Assembly (NCBI GenBank): GCA_004296455.1
Contig: AP018280.1
Coordinates: 2,480,001-2,544,000, forward strand
Direction: 5' to 3'
DNA: 64,000 bases
Source of the DNA: Calothrix sp. NIES-4101
GTDB taxonomy: Bacteria; Cyanobacteriota; Cyanobacteriia; Cyanobacteriales; Nostocaceae
Shown here: positions 55,485 through 64,000 of the stretch, in pieces
How the letters are laid out: each line of letters opens with the position of its first letter
Numbering within the stretch: position 1 is the first letter of the stretch
Notes under the pieces: generated by a model
Told to the model about the DNA's origin: nothing
Seen by the model: only the letters and a program-made list of their open reading frames with translations
Databases searched by the model: none
Made by a program: the position numbers and the translations under genes

Positions 55485-56612
55485 TTAATGGCAAATCGAC
55501 AAACAATCACTCTCTCCCCACCATGCATAAACTGAGGTGTTGGAATCAGGTATAATTCCGACAGTATTTGGTTGCATTACTGTTATGCGATCGCCTGTTT
55601 CCAACTCAACGACGTAGTTAACGTGAGTACCCAAATACATGACATTAATCAGTTTGCCTTCAAAACAATTGTTCTGCACACTTGGCTGATAAAGTGATAG
55701 TTGAATTTTTTCTGGACGGATACAAACTGTGACTGATTGCGATATTGCCGTCGGTGAATTTTCAGTCCGACTTACTATAATTTTTAATCCCGTTTTAGTG
55801 ATAACTTGCAAATTTTCTGCATCTATGCCGATCACCTCACCAACAAATAAATTTGTATCACCAATAAAATCAGCGACAAATGTCGTCTGAGGCTGTTCGT
55901 AAATTTCACTAGGGGAACCAATTTGTTCCACCTTACCTTTATTCATGACCGCAATGCGATCGCTCAATGACAGCGCTTCCTCTTGATCATGTGTCACCAT
56001 TACAAAAGTTAATCCCAAGTCTTGATGTAGGTTCGATAGTTCAACCTGCATTTCTTTTCGCAATTTTAAATCGAGCGCACCTAAAGGTTCATCTAGCAAG
56101 ATAACCGCAGGTCGATTTACCAAAGCTCTGGCTAAAGCCACACGCTGCTGTTGCCCCCCAGAAAGTTGCGAGGGAAAACGCGATCGTAGTCCTTCCATCT
56201 TTACCAAAGCTAAGGCATCATTGACCCGATTGCGAATTTCTGATTTGCGTATTTTTTGTAATTTTAAGCCAAAAGCAATATTATCCCAGACAGTTAAATG
56301 CTTAAATAAAGCGTAGCTTTGGAACACAGTATTAACTGGTCTTCGATAAGGTGGAACATTCGCCATCGATTGTCCACGTATAAATAACTTGCCAGCATCT
56401 ACGGTTTCAAACCCAGCAATCATCCGTAATGTTGTCGTTTTCCCACAACCAGAAGGGCCGAGAATACTAAAAAACTCACCCTGTTTGATATTTAAGTCAA
56501 TTCCATGTACGGCTGGCTCTTGGTGAAAAAACTTAAACACATTTTGCAATTCCACATCTAATGGTTCTAGCGCCGCTTGATTACCCCGGTTTTGCTGTAC
56601 AGCTTGAGACAT
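55485..56612 (-). CDS. potA: Polyamine-type ABC transporter ATPase (PotA-like)
   Basis: The 375-residue ATPase powers the importer from the cytoplasmic side. It has Walker A ILGPSGCGKTTTLRMIAG, the Q-loop VFQSYALFKHLTVWDN, the ABC signature LSGGQQQRVALARALV, Walker B VILLDEPLGALD and the switch VMVTHDQEEALSLSD. A TOBE domain follows at about 290-370 (CIRPEKIQLSLYQP). It heads the leftward operon potA-potD-potB. The assignment to the polyamine group rests on the whole operon; related iron and thiamine importers have similar ATPases. Confidence 0.93.
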   Translation of the reverse strand: MSQAVQQNRGNQAALEPLDVELQNVFKFFHQEPAVHGIDLNIKQGEFFSILGPSGCGKTTTLRMIAGFETVDAGKLFIRGQSMANVPPYRRPVNTVFQSYALFKHLTVWDNIAFGLKLQKIRKSEIRNRVNDALALVKMEGLRSRFPSQLSGGQQQRVALARALVNRPAVILLDEPLGALDLKLRKEMQVELSNLHQDLGLTFVMVTHDQEEALSLSDRIAVMNKGKVEQIGSPSEIYEQPQTTFVADFIGDTNLFVGEVIGIDAENLQVITKTGLKIIVSRTENSPTAISQSVTVCIRPEKIQLSLYQPSVQNNCFEGKLINVMYLGTHVNYVVELETGDRITVMQPNTVGIIPDSNTSVYAWWGESDCLSICH

Positions 56613-56917
56613 AACCCTGACAACTCAGTAAATATACGTATTTAAACAAATCGATATAGCCTAATCGGTAGACAGTGAATACTACCTTGGTTTATTGTAT
56701 CCGCCAACAATAAAATATACAGAGCATTTGCTAGAAGAATACAGAACTCAACAACTTCGCAGAGAAAATAAGTGGTTGCCTATTTCTGTGCCCACCCTCT
56801 TAATCTCAAGTCTATTCAAACTATTAAATTACTTTTATAGTTTTTAGAAAATAGCCAGTATGCTTGATGCTGAATGGTATACAAATAAAGTTATTGTCAA
56901 CAATATATTCTTATGCT
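56613..56917. other. Divergent spacer between potA and the PBP2 gene
   Basis: It must hold promoters for both the leftward transporter operon and the rightward PBP2 gene. The right end is formally open in the PBP2 frame from 56864, but the family start is at 56918. No hairpin or known site is evident. Confidence 0.4.
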
Positions 56918-58765
56918 ATGTCACTACTAGAACATTCTCTTCTAAGTAATAAGAAAGAAGCACGTACAGTTGGGCGTGGCGCTCAATCGATTATGTTCGT
57001 GTTAGTTACCCTATTAGCTTCCCTATGTATCGAAGCGAGATTAGCCTATTTGCAAGTATTGGAAGGACATAATTATCACAATAAAGCTGAGGCTAACCGA
57101 GTTCGTATCATTCCCAAACAACCAGAACGAGGTAATATTTTTGACAGAAATGGTAAACTTTTGGCAACTACACGTTACCCGCGTTCAGTATATCTGTGGC
57201 CTATGGCGCATAAAAAAGCTGGATGGGATGACAAAATTGCCCCACGTTTATCAAAAATTTTAAATATTTCTCAAGAAGAAATAGAACAAAAGTTGGAAGA
57301 AGCTGGTGCGAATTCATCTTCCCTAGTAAGAATTGCCCGTGACCTTAGCGATGCTCAAGTAACAGCATTAAAGGAATATGAAGGCGAGTTATCAAATGTA
57401 GAAATTAATACTGAAGCTGTACGCTTTTATCCTTATGGATATGCAATGGCTCATGTTATTGGTTATACTCGTGAGCTAACCGCCGAGCAGTTAAAAGATC
57501 GGAAAAAAGAAGGATATCGTCTGGGTGATGTTATTGGTCAAATGGGTGTAGAAAAAGCCTATGAAAAAAGTCTTCGGGGAGAATGGGGGGGTCAGCAAGT
57601 CGAAGTAGATGGTGCAGGGCGACCCAAAAAAGTTTTAGGGGAAAAACAAGCCAAAGCTGGTGATGATTTACGCTTAACTATAGATATAAATGTTCAGAAA
57701 GCAGCAGCAAAAGCCTTAGCAGCGACAGGAAAACCAGGGGCGATCGTTGCACTCGATCCTAATAATGGGGCAGTGTTAGCAATGGTATCAAATCCATCTT
57801 TTGACCCAAATATTTTCTCGAAACAAAAATTAAGTCAGAAAGATTGGCAGAGCCTTCAGGGAAAGGAACACCCACTCGTTAACCGTAGTTTAAGCGGCTT
57901 TCCACCTGCAAGTACATTTAAAATTATTACAACAACTGCGGGGTTAGAATCGGGTAAATTTACCCCGAGTTCGATATTACAAACTTATGGTTCTCTGACC
58001 ATTGGAGGTGTGACATTTGGTGAACATAACCACGCTGGTTTTGGTACAATTGGTTTCCCTACTGCGATCGCGGTGAGTAGTGATACATTCTTTTACCAAG
58101 TTGGACGTGCGGTTGGTGGCCCAAAGTTAATAGAATGGACACGCAAATATGGTTTTGGTCAAACAACCGGGATTGAGTTTAGTGATGAAGAATCTAGGGG
58201 GCTAGTACCTGATGAAACTTGGAAACAGAAAACCTGGAAGATACCTTGGACAGTAGGCGACACAATTAATATGTCTATTGGTCAAGGAGCATTGCAAGTT
58301 ACACCTTTACAAGCTGCCATCATGTTTGCTGTTCCTGCGAATGGAGGCTATCGGGTCAAACCTCACCTACTTCAAGAACATACAACAGAAGTAAAAAATT
58401 GGCGTGAATCAATAGGGATAAAGCCTTCTACTATCAAAGTTTTACGTGAAGGACTGCGAAAAGTAATTACAGAAGGCACTGGAAGAAGTTTGAATCAGCC
58501 AAGTATTGCTCCTGCGGCAGGTAAAAGCGGGACTGCGGAAGCTGGAGTCGGTCGTCCCAACCACACCTGGTTTGGAGCCTATGCGCCCTTTAATCAGCCA
58601 GAAATCGTTGTTATTGCTTTCGGTGATCATTCTGGAGATCACGGGGGAACCTTTTGCGGACCTTTAGCGCTGCAAGTTCTTGAGGCTTATTTTCAGAATA
58701 AATACCCAGGTAAATATGTCAAACCCCAATCTACAACCGAAGTTAATGGGAAAACAGTTGATTAA
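56918..58765 (+). CDS. mrdA: Penicillin-binding protein 2 (elongation transpeptidase)
   Basis: PBP2 cross-links peptidoglycan during cell elongation. The 615-residue protein has one N-terminal membrane anchor (about 25-45), a dimerisation domain starting RIIPKQPERGNIFDRNGKLL, and a C-terminal transpeptidase domain. The active-site S332-x-x-K335 is in FPPASTFKI, the SxD-type second motif SSD is at 387-389, and the third motif KSG at about 536 is in AAGKSGTAEAG. I start it at ATG 56918 (MSLLEHS), typical of cyanobacterial members; a longer frame from 56867 is possible. It is divergent from potA. PBP2 rather than PBP3 is inferred from length and motifs. Confidence 0.9.
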   Translation: MSLLEHSLLSNKKEARTVGRGAQSIMFVLVTLLASLCIEARLAYLQVLEGHNYHNKAEANRVRIIPKQPERGNIFDRNGKLLATTRYPRSVYLWPMAHKKAGWDDKIAPRLSKILNISQEEIEQKLEEAGANSSSLVRIARDLSDAQVTALKEYEGELSNVEINTEAVRFYPYGYAMAHVIGYTRELTAEQLKDRKKEGYRLGDVIGQMGVEKAYEKSLRGEWGGQQVEVDGAGRPKKVLGEKQAKAGDDLRLTIDINVQKAAAKALAATGKPGAIVALDPNNGAVLAMVSNPSFDPNIFSKQKLSQKDWQSLQGKEHPLVNRSLSGFPPASTFKIITTTAGLESGKFTPSSILQTYGSLTIGGVTFGEHNHAGFGTIGFPTAIAVSSDTFFYQVGRAVGGPKLIEWTRKYGFGQTTGIEFSDEESRGLVPDETWKQKTWKIPWTVGDTINMSIGQGALQVTPLQAAIMFAVPANGGYRVKPHLLQEHTTEVKNWRESIGIKPSTIKVLREGLRKVITEGTGRSLNQPSIAPAAGKSGTAEAGVGRPNHTWFGAYAPFNQPEIVVIAFGDHSGDHGGTFCGPLALQVLEAYFQNKYPGKYVKPQSTTEVNGKTVD

Positions 58766-58786
58766 AGTTTGGCCTTTATCTTAATG

Positions 58787-58888
58787 CCATTCTAGTACGT
58801 GAAGGCAGAAGTAAGAAGGCAGAAGTAAGAAGGCAGAAGGCAGAAGGAATAAAGCTTATTTCAGAAGCTTTTTGTCATTTTAGAATGG
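58787..58888. repeat. GAAGGCAGAAGTAA tandem repeat flanked by an 8-bp inverted repeat
   Basis: The 14-bp unit gaaggcagaagtaa occurs twice in full (58801, 58815), then in shortened form to about 58846. The perfect inverted pair CCATTCTA (58787-58794) and TAGAATGG (58881-58888) encloses it. The purine-rich unit is a common short repeat type in Nostocales. Confidence 0.6.
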
Positions 58889-58939
58889 TTGCTTCATTTC
58901 CGACGTACTGTACTAGTATCATCATATTTGTTAATATTT

Positions 58940-59003
58940 GGTAAAAAATTGCATAAAAGAACCCTACCTTAATTTTATGTACATCAAAAATAGGCAGGGT
59001 TCT
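58940..59003 (-). terminator. ilvC terminator with long loop
   Basis: AGAACCCT (58958-58965) and AGGGTTCT (58996-59003) form the outer stem, extended by CCT/AGG inside. On the minus strand the stem is followed by TTTATGCAATTTTTT. It lies about 80 bp past the ilvC stop. Confidence 0.65.
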
Positions 59004-59079
59004 AACTCAATGTTTTAAAAGTTGTACGACACGGGAATGAATCTGGAATTAATTCAATTTAGTTGATAAGTGGAATTAA

Positions 59080-60547
<1,468 letters not shown>

Positions 60548-62536
60548 TTAATTATTAGCTAAATTTGGCTTAACTTCATCACTTGCTAATAATTGTCTTA
60601 ATACTCTGACAAGAGTCTTTTGTAACAATTGTTCGGTAATTTGCTGACCCAATCTCTGCACCCCAGGATTAAACAATATTTGTGTAATTTGGGGAACTAA
60701 TTGATTGACATCAAAACCCCGTGTTTGTTGGAGAATTTGCACAACATTCTGAATATGTTCTAATGTTTCTTGCTGTTCTAGATTGGCTGCGGCTGTTTCC
60801 TTAACGGCGGTAATTCCTACTTGTTCACGCAATAAATAAGTAAAGTTGTGTAAGATATTTTTCCGCAATCCATCGACACTTTTTAATAACTCATCAACCA
60901 ACTTTTCACGAATATACTCACCGCGTTCTGATGACAGAAAATCAACTGCTTGATTCAAGACTAAATCGAAATCATACTCTTCATTATTTCGAGCATTTTT
61001 GAGGAGGTTTTCTAGGCGATTCCAGCGAAAACTTCCCTCTTTAAATAATAAATCTCGTAATGATGTTCTTAACTGCGGTGCCGGGTCGGTTAATAGCCGT
61101 TTGGCAACATAGGGATAGGCTTCACTCAAGACTTTGAAGTCAGGATCGATGTAAATTGCAATACCTTCCAGTGTCACCAAAGAGCGAATAATCAACGCAT
61201 AGTAGGGAGGTACGCGGAAAGGATACTCGTACATCAACTCCGAGAGGTCGTCAGTTATACTCTTAATGTTGAAATCGGCGACGCTAGCACCTTGGGCATT
61301 GGCGAAGACTTTCCCAAACGCGGGGATAATTGGTGTAAGGTCAGTATCGGGTGAGAGAAAATCTAGTTTGACATAATCGTTTGCTAAACCTTCAAAATCA
61401 CGGTTGACGACATGAACGATCGCCTCAATTAAACCATAACGCTGAGGTGGTTGAACTTGGCTCATCATCCCAAAGTCAAGATATGCTAACTTTCCATCTG
61501 GGGTAGCGAGTAAGTTGCCTGGATGGGGGTCTGCGTGGAAAAATCCATGTTCGAGTAACTGCCGCAAGGAGCACTGCACGCCCACCTCAATCAAATAACG
61601 AGCGTCGATGCCTTCTTCTGCTAATTCTTGTGTTTGTGTGAGTTTTTTACCGTTAATCCATTCCATCGTGAGCACACGACGGTTTGTATATTCCCAGTAT
61701 ATTTTCGGTACATATATGTCTTTCATATGACCGTAAAGCTGGAAGAATTTTTCGGCGTTTTCACCTTCATGGATGTAATCCATTTCTTCAAAAATGCGAT
61801 CGCCTAATTCGTCCAAGATACCAGCTAAGTCGCTACGCACTCTTTTGACTTTTTGTTTCGCCCACACAGCTAATTTGCGAAGAATATATAAGTCAATAGT
61901 GATGGCTTCGCGCAAGTCGGGACGCTGAATTTTAATGGCGACTTCTTCACCGCTAAATAATTTACCTTTGTAAACCTGTCCTAAGGATGCTGCGGCAATG
62001 GGATGGGGCGAAATCTCAGCATAGATTTCTTCGGGTGTTTGTCCCAGTTCTTCTTCGATAAATTTATAGGCAATTTCATTGGGAAATGCGGGTAATTTAT
62101 CTTGTAACTGGGTTAATTCTTCTAAAAATACGGAGGGGACTAAATCTGGTCTTGTAGATAATGCCTGACCGATTTTAATGTATGCTGGCCCCAATTTAGT
62201 CAGTAATTCTCGAAATTGGACGGCGCGACGACGGTCATTTTTAACCTTGACACCTCGTTTACCGTCAAACCAGACCCCAAAGGCAAAGCTGAGTGTCGGT
62301 GCTAAAACTTTCAAAATCCGACTAAATACCTTTAAAGGTCGAGATTGATAATAGAATGCGATCGCATCCGCGTCATACTTTAATTCAAATTCTAAACTCT
62401 TGCCAGGATTTACTACAGGGGATGGCAAGTTTGACACCTCCCCTCTCAAAGCCAGCAAACTCACCTCCGTTAGTTGGCTTGGGTGACTGTCTTTTTCTAG
62501 CACTTGGGAAGTAGGAGTCATTGTTTTCGCATTCAT
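60548..62536 (-). CDS. ABC1/UbiB-family atypical kinase
   Basis: The 662-residue protein belongs to the ABC1 (ADCK, UbiB, AarF) atypical kinase-like family. In cyanobacteria and chloroplasts these affect quinone and prenyl-lipid metabolism. The family-specific KxGQ motif is in LGPAYIKIGQALSTRPD. The alanine-rich loop is AAASLGQVYKGKL, with the kinase lysine in EEVAIKIQRP. The catalytic loop is HGFFHADPHPGNLLATPDGK, and the metal-binding LAYLDFGMMSQVQ. Residues of about 495-660 form an alpha-helical C-terminal region without clear homology. It stands alone, ends at a terminator, and has its ATG at 62536. The family is secure; the substrate is unproven. Confidence 0.92.
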   Translation of the reverse strand: MNAKTMTPTSQVLEKDSHPSQLTEVSLLALRGEVSNLPSPVVNPGKSLEFELKYDADAIAFYYQSRPLKVFSRILKVLAPTLSFAFGVWFDGKRGVKVKNDRRRAVQFRELLTKLGPAYIKIGQALSTRPDLVPSVFLEELTQLQDKLPAFPNEIAYKFIEEELGQTPEEIYAEISPHPIAAASLGQVYKGKLFSGEEVAIKIQRPDLREAITIDLYILRKLAVWAKQKVKRVRSDLAGILDELGDRIFEEMDYIHEGENAEKFFQLYGHMKDIYVPKIYWEYTNRRVLTMEWINGKKLTQTQELAEEGIDARYLIEVGVQCSLRQLLEHGFFHADPHPGNLLATPDGKLAYLDFGMMSQVQPPQRYGLIEAIVHVVNRDFEGLANDYVKLDFLSPDTDLTPIIPAFGKVFANAQGASVADFNIKSITDDLSELMYEYPFRVPPYYALIIRSLVTLEGIAIYIDPDFKVLSEAYPYVAKRLLTDPAPQLRTSLRDLLFKEGSFRWNRLENLLKNARNNEEYDFDLVLNQAVDFLSSERGEYIREKLVDELLKSVDGLRKNILHNFTYLLREQVGITAVKETAAANLEQQETLEHIQNVVQILQQTRGFDVNQLVPQITQILFNPGVQRLGQQITEQLLQKTLVRVLRQLLASDEVKPNLANN

Positions 62537-62838
62537 CTAAACTTACCACCGCATCACAAGAGTAATGTTAAGTATTGTAACAAGGAATAAATTAAGGTTT
62601 GATTAAATTAGCTAAATGAGATTAGCTCTTAATTAAGCTTAACGTGCAACTAGTGTGGTGACGTACCCGGAGAACCGAAAATTTCTTCCTAGCTAACCGA
62701 TGGCAAAGGAGAAGAGGAAATAGAAAACTTCGGCTTGTAGTTATATCCATCTAAGATAAATGGTGGCATATACGACAGAATGCAACTCTGTAACCATCGT
62801 TAAATCATAGGTACAAATATTCTGAAGTAATAAAAACA
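62537..62838. other. 302-bp divergent spacer
   Basis: It lies between the leftward kinase gene and the rightward aminotransferase gene. Both promoters should be here. No open frame or hairpin is convincing. Confidence 0.4.
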
Positions 62839-64000
62839 ATGTTAAGTATTCCCGTAAATTTACCATTACCGCGATCGCCGCGTTTGGTGACAACTTTGCC
62901 GGGAGCGCGTGCAAAAGCATTGGTAGAGCGCGATCAGGCTGTAACATCACCATCCTATACCCGTGATTATCCTTTAGTGGTGGCGCGGGGTCAAGGTTGT
63001 ATGCTGGAAGATGTGGATGGTAATGTTTTTCTAGATTTAACAGCAGGGATTGCGGTGACTGCGACAGGTCATTGTCACCCGGAAGTTGTGCAGGCAATTC
63101 AAGAGCAATCCGCAAATTTACTGCATATGTCTGGTACTGATTTTTACTACGAGCCAATGGTGGAATTGGCGGAAAAAATAGCGATTAAAGCACCATTCCC
63201 AGAGAAAGCGCGTGTATTTTTTAGCAACTCTGGTGCAGAATCAAATGAAGGTGCCATTAAGCTAGCAAGATATTATACCGGACGTAATTTAATTGTGGCG
63301 TTTTTAGGTGCATTCCACGGGCGCACTTACGGAGCCATGTCGTTGACGGCTTCTAAAACGGTGCAAAGGGCAAATTTTGGTTCCCTGCTTCCAGGAGTGA
63401 CACATATACCTTACAGTACGCACGCCAGTTTGGACTATCTAGAGCAGCAGTTATTTACGACGATGTTGCCAGCAAATGAGGTGGCGGCAATTATTGTTGA
63501 ACCAATTCAAGGAGAGGGTGGTTACATCGTACCCGAAGATGGTTTTTTGCAACGTATCCGGGAGATATGCGACAGACACGGTATTTTGATGATAGTCGAT
63601 GAAGTGCAATCGGGGATGGGGCGTACTGGAAAGCTTTTTGCAGTTGAACATTGGCACGTCATGCCCGATATTATTACTACGGCAAAGGGGATTGCTAGCG
63701 GTTTACCATTAGGAGCAATTATAGCGCGATCGCACATTATGACATGGCAGCCTGGTTCCCACGCGACAACATTTGGCGGGAATCCGGTAGCTTGTGCTGC
63801 CGGGATTGCCACATTAAGGTTGTTAGAAAATGGGTTGATGGAAAATGCGACTCGTATGGGGGAAATTTTACAAGCTGGTTTATTTAAATTACACCAACGT
63901 TTTCCCCGACTTTCATCACCACGAGGAAAAGGATTAATGGTAGCTGTAGACTTATTTGATGAAGCGGGAAATTTTGACAAGGAATTACGCGATCGTTTTT
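62839..64000 (+). CDS. Class-III PLP aminotransferase, 3' end off the window
   Basis: The reading frame is open from ATG 62839 to the right edge, giving 387 codons. Features are LVVARGQGCMLEDVDGNVFL, DLTAGIAVTATGHCHPEVV, FFSNSGAESNEGAIKLARYY, GAFHGRTYGAMSLTASKT, PIQGEGGYIVPEDGFLQRI and VDEVQSGMGRTGKLFAVEHW. The PLP lysine is in ITTAKGIASGLPLG. TTFGGNPVACAAGIATLRL follows. These fit the acetylornithine/4-aminobutyrate aminotransferase group; the N-terminus and GEGGYIVP loop lean towards the GABA-type subgroup. About 40 residues are probably missing. Substrate specificity is uncertain. Confidence 0.92.
   Translation, partial: MLSIPVNLPLPRSPRLVTTLPGARAKALVERDQAVTSPSYTRDYPLVVARGQGCMLEDVDGNVFLDLTAGIAVTATGHCHPEVVQAIQEQSANLLHMSGTDFYYEPMVELAEKIAIKAPFPEKARVFFSNSGAESNEGAIKLARYYTGRNLIVAFLGAFHGRTYGAMSLTASKTVQRANFGSLLPGVTHIPYSTHASLDYLEQQLFTTMLPANEVAAIIVEPIQGEGGYIVPEDGFLQRIREICDRHGILMIVDEVQSGMGRTGKLFAVEHWHVMPDIITTAKGIASGLPLGAIIARSHIMTWQPGSHATTFGGNPVACAAGIATLRLLENGLMENATRMGEILQAGLFKLHQRFPRLSSPRGKGLMVAVDLFDEAGNFDKELRDRF

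Larger units (their letters stand above)
58766..59079. other. Spacer between convergent mrdA and ilvC with a tandem repeat and the ilvC terminator
   Basis: It contains a 14-bp tandem repeat (58801-58846), an 8-bp inverted repeat around it, and the ilvC terminator (58940-59003). No open frame is supported. Confidence 0.5.

Noticed and set aside
58801-58846. CRISPR array
   Set aside because: The 14-bp units are contiguous and too short, with no unique spacers and no cas genes.
63451-63980. Minus-strand frames opposite the right-edge aminotransferase gene
   Set aside because: The aminotransferase motifs on the plus strand are continuous to the edge, so these are shadows.

Overview
The window looks like chromosomal DNA of a filamentous, probably heterocyst-forming cyanobacterium (order Nostocales). 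The evidence is the abundance of the HIP1 octamer GCGATCGC, the oxygenic-photosynthesis genes psaE, ndhM and ndhO, the carotenoid pair crtP-crtB, several cyanobacteria-only small proteins (DUF3134, DUF3181, PAP/fibrillin), and a small protein resembling a heterocyst-differentiation regulator family. Coding density is moderate, with gene-free stretches of 0.3 to 1.1 kb. There is no transposase, CRISPR array, phage gene or rRNA. Two tRNA genes are present: Arg-ACG and Ser-GCU.

Region 1 (1-8000) is an accessory signalling block read leftwards. It holds a zinc-ribbon/PP2C phosphatase membrane protein, a CHAT caspase-like protease fused to an FHA phosphothreonine-binding domain, an unrecognised 215-aa protein, a tiny peptidoglycan-binding-fold protein, and a membrane protein with four WWW-bearing repeats of about 100 residues that runs off the left edge. 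This block is the best candidate for a poorly described system. Region 2 (9000-26200) is mostly housekeeping: ndhM, the heterocyst-type regulator, a NarL response regulator, a glycosyltransferase, a C-terminal processing protease, a YdcF-like protein, mraY, DUF3134, PAP/fibrillin, psaE, mutM, ndhO, a malate dehydrogenase, an overlapping DNA-binding/PAS-like gene pair with a repeat-rich upstream region, small conserved proteins, moaC and tRNA-Arg.

Region 3 (26200-41000) contains an MFS transporter, a polyprenyl-phosphate-type glycosyltransferase, a tightly divergent NlpC/P60 and serine-hydrolase pair, and then an exopolysaccharide locus. The locus has a Wzx-type flippase and a Wzc-type chain-length regulator/kinase leftwards. 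A Wzy-type polymerase and three glycosyltransferases run rightwards, and a WecG/TagA glycosyltransferase closes the block. Together these supply sugar transfer, flipping, polymerisation and export control. Region 4 (42000-52400) has an outer-membrane barrel protein, tRNA-Ser, crtB-crtP (phytoene synthesis and desaturation), a PhzF-like protein, RlpA, the TldD/TldE protease pair, a MoaD/ThiS-like protein and a J-domain/TPR protein.

Region 5 (53000-64000) has a polyamine-type ABC importer (ATPase, binding lipoprotein and one permease, with no second permease visible), PBP2, ilvC, an ABC1/UbiB-family kinase and the start of a class-III aminotransferase that runs off the right edge. Intrinsic terminators are recognisable after mraY, psaE, the 101-aa protein gene, the J-domain gene, ilvC and the ABC1 kinase gene. 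All functions are assigned by reading motifs and recalling families; no database search was run.
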